Positions 25,311 to 33,928 of a DNA stretch of 64,000 nt are shown here, in pieces. The notes beneath the pieces are model-generated. The model did no database searches and was not told where the DNA came from. It saw only the letters and a program-made list of their open reading frames with translations. Location: contig NZ_JAIUZM010000001.1 of NCBI RefSeq assembly GCF_020171345.1, positions 1,488,001 through 1,552,000 of the forward strand. Direction: 5' to 3'. Position 1 is the first letter of the stretch; each line of letters starts with the position of its first letter. The translations under genes were made by a program, and so were the position numbers. This stretch comes from Microbulbifer agarilyticus. GTDB lineage: Bacteria; Pseudomonadota; Gammaproteobacteria; Pseudomonadales; Cellvibrionaceae.

Positions 25311-27305
25311 TCACGGAGTGACGATATCAAACTTCCCATCGGCCATATTGAACAGTGAAAAGAACCGGATCAGGTCCAGCTTGCTGCCGGTAACTTCCAG
25401 CTCATCGGAAAACAGCACTTCCTTGGCGCTCGCCTGCCCGGTCAACAGTCTCAGAAACAAATCGTGGGTCAGGGTCAGGGTGGCATTGGCATTGGGGTCG
25501 GGTTGCCGCTGCCAGTAGTGCAGTACGGCGTTTTCGACCTGCAGTACATAGCTCTGGTTGAGGTCGGGGAAAACGAAGTTAACGGTCAGGTTTTCACCCT
25601 CGGCCTTGGGGCCGTCCAGACCCACCGCGATGGTGTCGAGAAAGCGCGGCAGGGGCATGTACTGCAATTGCTCGGCGGCCAGCGCCAGATCCATACCGCG
25701 TTCGGGGCCGCCGTGGCGCAGCTCGTAGGCGCCGCTCAGGTACACGTCCCGCCACGGGCCGGATTCCGCGATATACCCCAGCTGGTCATAGGTTTTCGCC
25801 AGCAGGGCTTTGGCGTCGTCATTATCGGGTTCCGCGAAGACCAGGTGGTTGAGCACCTCGGCCACCCAGCGGTATTCACCATCGTCAAAAGAGCGCTGTG
25901 CCTTGCTCAGTACCGCATCGGCACCACCCATAAATTCGATGGTCTTTTTCGCCGAGTCTACCGGAGGCAGCGGATTTAAATTGGCCGGGTTGCCGTCGTA
26001 CCAGCCGAAATAAAATTGATACACCGCTTTCACATTGTGACTGACGGTGCCGTAGTAACCGCGGGTGGAAAAGTTATTGCGCAGTGACGCGGGGAGTTGG
26101 ATCTGTTCGGCGATTTCCCGCGGCGTCAGGCCGGCATTGGCCATGCGGATTGTCTGATCGTGAATGTATTTATAAACATCGCGCTGCTTTTTGAGAAAGT
26201 CCACCACCTCCGCGTTGCCCCAGATCGGCCAGTGGTGGCTGCCGAAATAAATCTCCGCATTCCCGAAGCGCTGGATCACATCATCGATGGTGTTGCTCCA
26301 GTTCAGGCTGTCGCGCACCTTGGCGCCGCGCAGGGTGTAGACGTTGTGCATCTGTTGTGAAACCAGTTCGGCACCACACCATGCATTGTGCTCGGGCAGG
26401 TAGAAGGTCAGTTCCGCGGGGGCTTCCGAGTGGGGTGCGTTCTGGAAGACAAAAGGCACGCCGTCAATCTCGTGCTGCTGAGGCGTTTCGGTGACGAGAT
26501 AATTTGGTGGCAACACGCTGCTGGAACCCAGCGCGGGCTCTTTGCCCAGGCCGGTGTCCACATGCGCGCGCTCGGAACGCGGCAGTCGCTTGCCATACAT
26601 GTACAGGGCGCGGCGATACATTGCCATGCCGGCCATGGAGTTCTCGCTGGTGGCTTCTTCCATAAAGCCCTCGGGGGCGATGAGGTCCACCTTGCCACTG
26701 GCGATCTCCTCGGCGGAGACCAGTGCAGTGGCGCCACCAAAATGGTCCACGTGGCTGTGCGTGAAAATAACTGCAGAAATTGGCTTGCGCGGCAGGTGCT
26801 GCATGGCAAATTCGAAGGCGTAATGGGCGGTTTCTTTGGAGGTGAGCGGATCGACAACGATCCAGCCCTTTTCCCCATCGATCAGCGTCATGTTGGCGAG
26901 GTCGAAGCCGCGTAGCTGATAAATCCCCTCGGTGACTTCAAACAGGCCGTGGATATTATTCAGCTTGGCCTGGCGCCAGAGGCTGGGGTTGACGCTGGCG
27001 GGCGCGTCGCCCTGAATGAAGTCGTAGGCGGTAAGGTCCCACACGGGGCCGGATCCGGGCCCATCAATCCGAAGCTTGTCAGCGCTGGCAATCAGGCCGC
27101 GGCGGGCATCGGCAAAGTCCTGCTGATTGGCAAACGGCAGTTGGTTCAGCACATCGGCATTCGCGCGGATGGTCGCTGCGGTGGGTGCGCTGAAACCGTA
27201 TTTATCCGGGCTGTCGTTGATGCTGCTGTCGGCGTTGTTATCAGAACTACTGCCGCAACCAGTCAGGGCGACGGCACAGAGCAATACGGGAATAAGCGGC
27301 TTCAT
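25311..27305 (-). CDS. Alkylsulfatase, SdsA1-like metallo-beta-lactamase fold
   Basis: A 664-residue lipoprotein with lipobox LTGC at residues 14-17. The zinc motif THSHVDH in FTHSHVDHFGGATALVS shows the metallo-beta-lactamase fold. The middle alpha-helical dimerisation domain and the C-terminal SCP2-like domain (from about residue 540) match SdsA1/BDS1 alkylsulfatases, as does the length. It would hydrolyse primary or secondary alkyl sulfate esters in the periplasm. Its start overlaps the SRPBCC stop by four bases, indicating coupling. It needs zinc, not formylglycine, unlike the two other sulfatases in the island. Confidence 0.93.
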   Translation of the reverse strand: MKPLIPVLLCAVALTGCGSSSDNNADSSINDSPDKYGFSAPTAATIRANADVLNQLPFANQQDFADARRGLIASADKLRIDGPGSGPVWDLTAYDFIQGDAPASVNPSLWRQAKLNNIHGLFEVTEGIYQLRGFDLANMTLIDGEKGWIVVDPLTSKETAHYAFEFAMQHLPRKPISAVIFTHSHVDHFGGATALVSAEEIASGKVDLIAPEGFMEEATSENSMAGMAMYRRALYMYGKRLPRSERAHVDTGLGKEPALGSSSVLPPNYLVTETPQQHEIDGVPFVFQNAPHSEAPAELTFYLPEHNAWCGAELVSQQMHNVYTLRGAKVRDSLNWSNTIDDVIQRFGNAEIYFGSHHWPIWGNAEVVDFLKKQRDVYKYIHDQTIRMANAGLTPREIAEQIQLPASLRNNFSTRGYYGTVSHNVKAVYQFYFGWYDGNPANLNPLPPVDSAKKTIEFMGGADAVLSKAQRSFDDGEYRWVAEVLNHLVFAEPDNDDAKALLAKTYDQLGYIAESGPWRDVYLSGAYELRHGGPERGMDLALAAEQLQYMPLPRFLDTIAVGLDGPKAEGENLTVNFVFPDLNQSYVLQVENAVLHYWQRQPDPNANATLTLTHDLFLRLLTGQASAKEVLFSDELEVTGSKLDLIRFFSLFNMADGKFDIVTP

Positions 27306-27739
27306 AGTGCAGAGACTTGCTTGAGTAGTGAGCCAAAGCCCTGGCGCCCCTTGCGCTCGAACAGGGGGCCGAGAAAGAGTTTGCCGAGAACAGGGATGTT
27401 GATGGAACCTCTGGAAATCCAGGTGACCTTGGTCCCCCCTTCTACCTCGCTCAGGGTAACGCTGCCGATATCGTGGTTGAATGGCAGGGGCGAGGATTTT
27501 TCGATCTTGTAATCGAGCCGGTAGGGGCGCTCGAAGCAGGTAATGCGCTCTGCAAATTTTATCGCGCCCAGGTCAATGTGGCGCAGCGCTCCCTCGCCAT
27601 TTTTTTCTGTATGCCCGGGCTCCAGAAGCTTTGCACCGTTTACTCCGCGAAAGCGTGCATACGCCGCGTGGTCGGCGAGTATTTCGAATACGGTATTAAT
27701 GTCTTTGTCGATAATACGTTCTACATGAATATCAAACAT
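27302..27739 (-). CDS. SRPBCC-family (START-like) protein
   Basis: A 145-residue protein of the polyketide cyclase/lipid-binding SRPBCC fold. It opens MFDIHVERIIDKDINTVFEIL, has a central beta-sheet segment VTLSEVEGGTKVTWISRGS and a long C-terminal helix. Such proteins bind hydrophobic ligands in a deep pocket. It overlaps the alkylsulfatase start by 4 bases. Ligand carrier or cyclase are both possible. Confidence 0.85.
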   Translation of the reverse strand: MFDIHVERIIDKDINTVFEILADHAAYARFRGVNGAKLLEPGHTEKNGEGALRHIDLGAIKFAERITCFERPYRLDYKIEKSSPLPFNHDIGSVTLSEVEGGTKVTWISRGSINIPVLGKLFLGPLFERKGRQGFGSLLKQVSAL

Positions 27740-27791
27740 GGAATTTTACTTCGTTATTCGCTACAGGGAATGGCATAACAGTGGATACGCA

Positions 27792-29027
27792 TCAGGTGGC
27801 ATTGGCCTGCGCGGCCTTCTCCTTGATGCGCTTAATACGCGCGTCAGGGATACCATCTTTGATAAAGGGCGGGGTGAATCCGTCGAACAGGCTGTTGTGG
27901 AGGATTCCATCGCCGATCAATCCGGGCATTATCTGCGCGTCGCGCAGTGCGGTGCTCAGGTCCGCTTTTTCGCCATCGGTAAGTGCTTCGTAACGCAACT
28001 GCAGCTGCTCGAAGCTCCAGGCGCGGTATTGATGCGCACTGAAGGACGCGGTTGCGCCGTAAATGGTTTCCTCGAAGTGCCTTTCACGGGCAATGCAGGC
28101 CTTCGCGGTGGCTTTTGCCAATGGCAGGTAGGTCTTGCCGATAAAGCCCAGTAGTGCCAGCAGGCTGTCTGGCAACCCTTCATTAAAGTCGATCCAGTCG
28201 CCGAACTCGGTTTGGCCGGCGCAGCCGCGGGTATCCCCCAGGTCGGTGATGGTCTGTATCCAGTTGCAGGTGCGCGGGGCCTTCACTTCCATGATTTCGT
28301 TGGAGCGGGGGTCTTCATACAGGTGCACCTTGAGCGGCCCGTATAGGGAGAAGTCCGCGACTGACGGTTTGAATCCCAGCAAAAACTGATGGTGCTTGAA
28401 GTGTTGTTCGAGTATCGCCAGCAGATCTTCAACTTGCTGGTCCATGCTGGCACGCACCTCGTCACCCACAAGACCCAGGTGCTGGTTAAAGCCGGACTGG
28501 CGTTCCACCAGGAATGGCGCCAGGTCTTTGGCTTCCATGTCGGCACTGCCAAAGGTGAAACCCCTGGCGATGCGGTGGCTCACGGCGGCCCGGTTCTGTT
28601 CATTGCCCCAACGGGTGTGCATGTGAATGCGCGGCATGTATTCATCGGCAAACTCTTCGATCAGCCACATCAGGAATGCGAGGCGCGCATCGTGCGGTAC
28701 GGTTTCCACTGCCGGAAATTTTTCTTCCAGATGCATCACAATCGGAGTGGAATCCTGCATCACCTGATCATCGGGTGTCAGCATAATGGGGACAATGGAT
28801 TGTCCGGCCACTTTCTTTGCCCACTCGAGTTCCATATGGTTGGCGCCCACCTTCTTATAAGGGATGCCCTTGTAGTTCATAAAGGTCATGACTTTGTAGG
28901 AGTAGGGCGAAGCCTGTGCCTGCCAGATGCGGTAGTGATCCTCTTGGCCGCGGTGGAGCTGTTTACTTTCTTCGTGCAGCTTCTGTTGGTGTGCGATGTT
29001 GGCCGGGATTTCTTTATTCTCTTGCAT
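27792..29027 (-). CDS. Extended glutathione S-transferase-like protein (paralogue of 20.1-kb gene)
   Basis: A 411-residue protein. After about 30 leading residues comes a GST-type thioredoxin domain (IWQAQASPYSYKVMTFMNYKGIPY), then a helical domain with DYMPR-type and FSLYGPLKVHLYEDPR segments. A C-terminal extension of about 140 residues follows LLALLGFIGKTYLPLAKA. It shares this architecture with the protein at 20.1 kb (matching SPYS, STPI, ADEYMP/ADEWVT and IGKTYLP/IGRTYVP blocks). The conserved extension marks an unusual GST subfamily. The substrate is unknown. Confidence 0.8.
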   Translation of the reverse strand: MQENKEIPANIAHQQKLHEESKQLHRGQEDHYRIWQAQASPYSYKVMTFMNYKGIPYKKVGANHMELEWAKKVAGQSIVPIMLTPDDQVMQDSTPIVMHLEEKFPAVETVPHDARLAFLMWLIEEFADEYMPRIHMHTRWGNEQNRAAVSHRIARGFTFGSADMEAKDLAPFLVERQSGFNQHLGLVGDEVRASMDQQVEDLLAILEQHFKHHQFLLGFKPSVADFSLYGPLKVHLYEDPRSNEIMEVKAPRTCNWIQTITDLGDTRGCAGQTEFGDWIDFNEGLPDSLLALLGFIGKTYLPLAKATAKACIARERHFEETIYGATASFSAHQYRAWSFEQLQLRYEALTDGEKADLSTALRDAQIMPGLIGDGILHNSLFDGFTPPFIKDGIPDARIKRIKEKAAQANAT

Positions 29028-29131
29028 ATTTTTTCCGTTGGGTAGAGCCGTCTACTCGTATCAAACGCTGGCAAATTATATTTTTAGCTTCACGTTTCAT
29101 CGGGTGCGTTAGTAACGCCTGGTATAGCTGT

Positions 29132-29773
29132 TTAACTCAGCCCCAGAACCCGTGCTTCTTTTTCCAGAATTTTTTGAACGGCCGGCAGTGCCTTCACTCG
29201 CTCAATCAAACCCGCCAGTGCCGGCCAGCGCGCTGGATCGACATCGTAGCCGGCGTAGCTGGCATTAAAGAACGGGCTGGCAATACACAGGTCCGCCATG
29301 GAGAAGTCGCTGAATACAAAACCCTCTGCGGGAATCTGGCTCTCCAGGTAATCCAGTAGCGGCGGCAGGTCGCGGTCGATGATCTTTGCGACTTTTGCTT
29401 CGTCCGGTTCCTGCTTGAACGCAAGTGGCCGCATAAAGCGCTGGAAGAAAATACCCGCGGCGAGTTCGGAAACGCGCCCGCCACACAGGTCTTCGTACCA
29501 ATGTGCCCTGGCCTTGTCAGCCACGGTTTGCGGATACAGTGGTGTTTCCGGGTAGGCCGCTTCCAGGTACTGGCAGATCACCTTGGAGTCCCCCAGGGTC
29601 AGGTCGCCATCCACCAGTGTGGGGACCTTGCGGAGGGGGTTGATTTTTAGGTACTCCGCGTCGCCGCTGAATGGCATTTGCGGAATCAGCTTGAAGGGGA
29701 TGCCCTTGAGGTCCAGAGCGATCAAAACTTTGCGGACAAAGGGTGAGCCGTGCACACCGTAGACCTGAATCAT
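29132..29773 (-). CDS. Glutathione S-transferase
   Basis: A 213-residue canonical GST. The thioredoxin domain begins MIQVYGVHGSPFVRKVLIAL with the substrate loop INPLRKVPTLVDGDLTL and the glutathione-binding DSKVICQYLE. The helical domain contains FSMADLCIASPFFN. The ATG at 29773 has GGGGAA upstream; a longer open frame to 30076 only overlaps the next gene. It lies 14 bases after the neighbouring GST gene. Confidence 0.92.
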   Translation of the reverse strand: MIQVYGVHGSPFVRKVLIALDLKGIPFKLIPQMPFSGDAEYLKINPLRKVPTLVDGDLTLGDSKVICQYLEAAYPETPLYPQTVADKARAHWYEDLCGGRVSELAAGIFFQRFMRPLAFKQEPDEAKVAKIIDRDLPPLLDYLESQIPAEGFVFSDFSMADLCIASPFFNASYAGYDVDPARWPALAGLIERVKALPAVQKILEKEARVLGLS

Positions 29774-29787
29774 GTTGTGTTCCCCAA

Positions 29788-30471
29788 TTAGGTTTGCAGC
29801 GCTTTGCGCGCGCCGGTTTTGAATTTCTCCTGCTCTTTTTCGTCGTCGAGCAGGTTGCCGAGGCTGAACGGCACTGCAATGCCTTTTTGCATGCCGGGCT
29901 GTTCGTACATGGCGCTGAGCCAGCGATTGAGATGCTCGAGGCCTTCTACCGATACACCGGACCATTTGTGGGTGCGCACCCAGCACCAGTTGGCAATGTC
30001 GGCAATGGAGTAGTCGTCGGCGAGCCATTCGCGCTCCGCCAGCCGCGTGTCCAGTACTTCGAACAGGCGCCGGCATTCATTGTGAAAGCGGTCGATCGCC
30101 GGCTGCAGTTTCTCCGGGAAATAACGGTAGAACACATTGGCCTGGCCCATCATCGGACCGACGCCGCCCATCTGGAACATCAGCCATTGCATGACCGTAG
30201 TGCGGCCCTTGCTGTCGGTGGGCAGCAGCTTGCCGGCCTTTTCCGCCAGATAGACCATGATGGCGCCGGACTCGAATACCGCGAAGTTGTCCTGTGCGCG
30301 GTCAACGATGACCGGGATGCGACCATTCGGGTTCATGGCCAGAAATTCCGGTTTTTTCTGCTCGCCTTCAACGATATTTACAAAGTGTGATTCGTAGGGA
30401 ATCTCCAGCGCTTCCAGCGTGCAGGATGCCTTGTGCCCGTTGGGCGTTGGGGCTGTGTAGAGATCGATCAT
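29788..30471 (-). CDS. Glutathione S-transferase, YfcG/GstB (nu-class) type
   Basis: A 227-residue GST of the YfcG/YghU group. The TPNG motif near the N-terminus ([14 protein letters not shown]) replaces a catalytic Tyr/Ser/Cys, and [12 protein letters not shown] and [17 protein letters not shown] follow. Members act as disulfide-bond reductases or GSH transferases. AGGAGAG lies upstream. It is the third gene of the long minus unit. Confidence 0.92.
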   Translation of the reverse strand: MIDLYTAPTPNGHKASCTLEALEIPYESHFVNIVEGEQKKPEFLAMNPNGRIPVIVDRAQDNFAVFESGAIMVYLAEKAGKLLPTDSKGRTTVMQWLMFQMGGVGPMMGQANVFYRYFPEKLQPAIDRFHNECRRLFEVLDTRLAEREWLADDYSIADIANWCWVRTHKWSGVSVEGLEHLNRWLSAMYEQPGMQKGIAVPFSLGNLLDDEKEQEKFKTGARKALQT

Positions 30472-30522
30472 GGGCGTTAACTCTCCTGTTGATTATTATT
30501 GCCGCGTCAAAATGCGGCTGGT

Positions 30523-31638
30523 TCAGGCCGCAGTGACCCGGTCGAGTTTGTGTGGCAGGTCGTCGCGGCCAACTTCGATCAGGTGATCGGCCAGCGCGCC
30601 GCGGTTGCCACTTTGCCAAAGTTCGAAGAAATCGTCGGCGAGGCGACGGTTCATATCGGCCACGGTATTCCAGTACTTGCGCAGTTCGTTTTCGGTCAGG
30701 CGGCGGAAGTCGTCGCGGTCAGGAATTTTGCCGTAGGGCAGGCTGGCGACGAAGGCCGGTGACGGCGCCACAAGCAAAGTGTTTTCCATCGCGCCGCCGC
30801 GCACCCAGCGCCAGCTGAGGGACTTATCAAACCAGCCCGGCACCATATACGGGAAAAAATGCGGGTACAGGGCCAGGCCCTGTGGGTGCCGGAAAGCGAG
30901 GTCGAAGTGGTAGTCGGTAATACCACCGTCGCGGTAGTTGCCCGCTGGTGCGCCGTGGGGATTCTGCACTCCCGCCATGACCAGCGGAATCGCACCGCTT
31001 GCCAGTACCGCATCGGATACATTGTGCTCGGACAGCCGGGTGTTGACGGTGCGCAGGTTGTCGAACTGCACCGACGCAGATTCGCCGGCGTGGAAGACCA
31101 CGCGCTCCCAGAAGGCGCGCAATGTGCGCCGCGACACCGCATTGGCCATGGCCGATGCCATCAACACTGGCGCCAGTACCGCGCGGTTTTCGCTGGCCAG
31201 CGGACCGCGTCCGCGCACGGTCACGAAATGGCTCTGCCAGATGGGGTTGTTGGCTACCTGCTGGGCGCCGGTTGGGCCCAGGGCGGCGAGCACCATCTGT
31301 TCGCCGACCGCGGTAATTTCCGCAGGGGTAGGCTTGTCCGATTCGTACTGCTGGTTGATGTAGGCATTTTCGAGCCGGCCAATAGCCGCGGGGGCATCCT
31401 CCAACGCGTAACACATATTGCGGAAGCTGCCGATGGAGGAACCCACACTGGTGATTGGTGTGTTGCGGCCGGCAAAAAACTCGCCTGCCAACAGCCGGTC
31501 GAGGTGGCTGATCGCCAGCCATTTGGGGCCACCGGACGCGCCGATCAGGGTGGAGAACTGCTGCTGGTGCAGCCCCTCCTCACGGAGGCACCGGGCGGCG
31601 CTGGCGCCGGCCAGCAGCACGCAGGAATAGCGTTTCAT
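30523..31638 (-). CDS. Patatin-like phospholipase / acyl hydrolase
   Basis: A 371-residue patatin-family protein. The nucleophile elbow is GSSIGS (about residue 64), preceded by the oxyanion-like ASGGPKW segment. The dyad Asp is in YRDGGITDYHF. It would hydrolyse an acyl ester. It has no signal peptide. The start at 31638 is the first ATG; it lies 6 bases from the DUF2855 stop, so the genes are coupled. It could release a fatty acyl or alcohol moiety from the substrate, by inference. Confidence 0.85.
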   Translation of the reverse strand: MKRYSCVLLAGASAARCLREEGLHQQQFSTLIGASGGPKWLAISHLDRLLAGEFFAGRNTPITSVGSSIGSFRNMCYALEDAPAAIGRLENAYINQQYESDKPTPAEITAVGEQMVLAALGPTGAQQVANNPIWQSHFVTVRGRGPLASENRAVLAPVLMASAMANAVSRRTLRAFWERVVFHAGESASVQFDNLRTVNTRLSEHNVSDAVLASGAIPLVMAGVQNPHGAPAGNYRDGGITDYHFDLAFRHPQGLALYPHFFPYMVPGWFDKSLSWRWVRGGAMENTLLVAPSPAFVASLPYGKIPDRDDFRRLTENELRKYWNTVADMNRRLADDFFELWQSGNRGALADHLIEVGRDDLPHKLDRVTAA

Positions 31639-31644
31639 AAGCAA

Positions 31645-32733
31645 TCAGTCGAGTAGTGAAACCATCAGCCCGCGGCTGGCGCCGACCTGGTTGTCCAGCA
31701 GTTGCTGCCAGGCGTTATCCAGGGCCTCGGGCCCGTGCAGCCACTCGACCTTGAGGTTGCCGCTGGTGGCCGTGGCGATCTCGGCGCTGGCCATCATGGC
31801 TTTTTGCATCATCGCACCGGGCCCCCACTCCTTGTCGCGTTTGGCGATCTGGCCGGGGGCAAAGAAGAAGGTGGGTTTGGCCCCGGGCAGGTCGCCGGCA
31901 GCACCGCCGCCTTCCCAGTGGCTGGCGCCAACCATGGCGCTCTCGACAATGTTGTCGCCGATATGCTGGTGCAGGGCGCGGGTCAGGGTGACGTTACCGG
32001 ACATGTCGATATAGGCGGTGCGCAGGCTCGCGTCGATCTGGCTTTCCTCGCCGTAGTTCACCACCTGATCGCAGCAACCCAGGTCGCGTACAAACGCGGT
32101 GTTGCCGGCGGACGTCACGCCCACCACCTTGGCGCTGATTTCGCTATTGCGATGCAGCAGGTGTGCCAGGCCGAAGCCGGTCTTGGACGAGACGGAACCG
32201 ATGATTACCTGCTCGGCGCCGAACAGGGCGTTGTCGATGAGGTAGTCGTACAGTACAAAGGAGGTGGCGAACAGCGGGAACAGCAGGCAGCGCTCATTCT
32301 CCAGCTTGGTGAGGATGTCTGGCTCCGCCTGGGTGCGGCGGTAGGCGTTGTACATGGCGGGCAAGGCCTGGCGATGCTCCGCCATATCCATAAACTGATC
32401 TTCGCGCACCTTGCCCGGGGTCAGCACCGTGTGGCTCGCCATAGGGAAGAAGCCCCACAGGCGTTCGCCGACGGGGACCTCGGGGCAGTGGGATTCGACC
32501 ACTGTGCCGCAGGCCCACACCGGCACCTTGCCCCATTGGTCTTCCGCAGGGAAATATCCCCAGTAGCCGATCATCTCTCCGGACAGGGCGTAGCTGACGT
32601 TATTGGCGGTGAGGCCAAACTTGTCGATGGCGACCAGCACCTGGCCGTCCCCGGCGGTGAGGTCCCGTTCACCGACCGTGCGTGTCTTGCGGAAGTCCTT
32701 GCGGTCGACCCAGAGTTCAGTGCAGCTCGCCAT
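31645..32733 (-). CDS. DUF2855-family protein (MDR-like)
   Basis: A 362-residue protein of the DUF2855 family, distantly related to medium-chain dehydrogenases. Typical blocks are LTANNVSYALSGEMIGYWGYFP near residue 45 and VWACGTVVES near 75. A Rossmann-like IIGSVSSKTGFGLAHLL occurs near residue 175. No function has been established for the family to my knowledge. It is the first gene of a ten-gene minus-strand unit reaching to the nitroreductase, and a candidate operator lies 31 bases before its start. AGGAC supports the start. Confidence 0.88.
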   Translation of the reverse strand: MASCTELWVDRKDFRKTRTVGERDLTAGDGQVLVAIDKFGLTANNVSYALSGEMIGYWGYFPAEDQWGKVPVWACGTVVESHCPEVPVGERLWGFFPMASHTVLTPGKVREDQFMDMAEHRQALPAMYNAYRRTQAEPDILTKLENERCLLFPLFATSFVLYDYLIDNALFGAEQVIIGSVSSKTGFGLAHLLHRNSEISAKVVGVTSAGNTAFVRDLGCCDQVVNYGEESQIDASLRTAYIDMSGNVTLTRALHQHIGDNIVESAMVGASHWEGGGAAGDLPGAKPTFFFAPGQIAKRDKEWGPGAMMQKAMMASAEIATATSGNLKVEWLHGPEALDNAWQQLLDNQVGASRGLMVSLLD

Positions 32734-32763
32734 TTTCAGGTCCTTTATGTTTTATGAATATAA

Positions 32764-32780
32764 TGGCACTATATATGCCA
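32764..32780 (-). promoter_or_regulatory. Candidate TetR-type operator, copy 2
   Basis: TGGCACTATATATGCCA, followed by ATAC, has perfect TGGCA/TGCCA half-sites. It sits 31 bases before the DUF2855 start and about 180 bases before the divergent TetR gene. On the minus strand, TTGGCA in its right half may be the -35 of the long operon, so binding would block transcription. Confidence 0.65.
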
Positions 32781-32958
32781 ATACCTGATTCGCCAAGTGC
32801 AATTCGTCACGCAAGCAGCAAGTACCGGTAGCTCGAATTCGGGAGAATGACTGGGTGCTGGAGAAATTGTGCGGTGAATAGGTCGTCAGGGTATGCTGTG
32901 GCACAATATCGCGCCGAATTATGGGTGGTGGCAAGTTCAAAGAGGAAACGGGGACGTT

Positions 32959-33528
32959 ATGGAAGTCAAAGTAGATGGTCGTGCCCTGCGCAGTGTGCGT
33001 AGCCGCCAGCAGATTATTGACGCAATGCTCGCGCTGATGGAGCGTGAAATCTATATCCCCACGGCGCAGCAGGTGGCGGATGAGGCAGGTATTTCCATTC
33101 GCACAGTATTCCGGCACTTCACCGAAATGGAGTTGCTGTATGCGGAACTCAATTCGCAGGTGCGTCCTGTGTATGAAGCCCTGTTCAATAAAATGCCGGT
33201 GGAGGGTTCCCTTGAGGAGCGGCTGACCGGTTCGGTGCGCTGTCGCATGGAAGCCTTTGCCCAGCTGATCCAGCTGCAGCGGGCGACGTGGAGCCTGCTG
33301 TGGCGCTCGCAGGTCATCTCCGACGTTTATGCATCCAATGTGCGCAAGATGCGCAAGAACCTGGAAAAGTGCCTGCCGGAAATTTTGCAGTTGCCTGCGG
33401 ACAAGCGCGAGGCCGTGGATGCAATTATGTCGTTTGAATTTTACGAGCGTCTTTCCCGGCACCAGAAGCTCTCTGATAAGGCCTGTGGCAAGGTCGTTGA
33501 GGGGCTGCTGAAGGATTTGCTCACCTGA
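32959..33528 (+). CDS. TetR/AcrR-family regulator
   Basis: A 189-residue TetR regulator. The N-terminal helix-turn-helix reads TAQQVADEAGISIRTVFRHF (about residues 36-55); the rest is a helical ligand-binding domain. The ATG at 32959 is preceded by AGAGGAAACGGGG. It is divergent from the ten-gene operon and central in the island. Four related dyads lie at the heads of the surrounding operons, one in this intergenic region, so it is the best candidate for their regulator. The inducer is unknown. Confidence 0.9.
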   Translation: MEVKVDGRALRSVRSRQQIIDAMLALMEREIYIPTAQQVADEAGISIRTVFRHFTEMELLYAELNSQVRPVYEALFNKMPVEGSLEERLTGSVRCRMEAFAQLIQLQRATWSLLWRSQVISDVYASNVRKMRKNLEKCLPEILQLPADKREAVDAIMSFEFYERLSRHQKLSDKACGKVVEGLLKDLLT

Positions 33529-33610
33529 GCTTGTCACCTTCCTTTTACCCGCTTTCTTCAGCTTCCCTGATGTACCCTGTTTCTGCCTGAATCTTTCTCC
33601 CTTTCAGGTA

Positions 33611-33643
33611 ACTGCTAACTGACTGCTAACTGACTGCTAACTG
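33611..33643 (+). repeat. Three tandem 11-bp repeats
   Basis: ACTGCTAACTG occurs three times without gap or mismatch, with a partial copy beginning just before. One unit is close to a DNA helical turn, so a protein could contact the same face of each copy. It lies about 80 bases after the TetR gene and 285 bases before the TonB receptor. Confidence 0.8.
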
Positions 33644-33824
33644 ATTGGTGCATACGACCGCTGCACCAATGCAGTCCGCCTGCTCCGTTCTGCGCCTTTT
33701 TCCGTAATAGCTGGGTAACAGTTTCTCTTCATTTGGGTAGAAGTGACACAAGTTGTGCCGATTTATTCGGCTGTCCGCGATTTGCCTTGCATTCAATCCC
33801 TCGACTTGGCTAGCATTAAATTGA

Positions 33825-33841
33825 TGTCGCAAGTTATGACA
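33825..33841 (+). promoter_or_regulatory. Candidate TetR-type operator, copy 3
   Basis: TGTCGCAAGTTATGACA, followed by ATAG, with TGTC/GACA half-sites. It lies 87 bases before the TonB receptor start. It shares the right half TTATGACAATAG with copy 1. Confidence 0.6.
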
Positions 33842-33928
33842 ATAGTTGGCGATTAGGATCACCGGTGGTCTGGGTGAGGCTTGTTCGCCAATTCACAATA
33901 AAAAATCCAGCGATCTGGGAGAGAACCC

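Larger units (their letters stand above)
33529..33928. other. Leader region of the TonB receptor gene
   Basis: A 400-base stretch without a gene. It holds three perfect tandem copies of an 11-base repeat (33611-33643), a small hairpin near 33648-33668, and the operator copy at 33825-33841. The promoter of the TonB receptor should lie in its right half. Confidence 0.6.

Noticed and set aside
25303..25323. Hairpin around the alkylsulfatase stop codon (TCGTCAC / GTGACGA)
   Set aside because: The stem is short, overlaps the stop codon and lacks a T-run, and the next gene starts 37 bases on, so a terminator is not supported.
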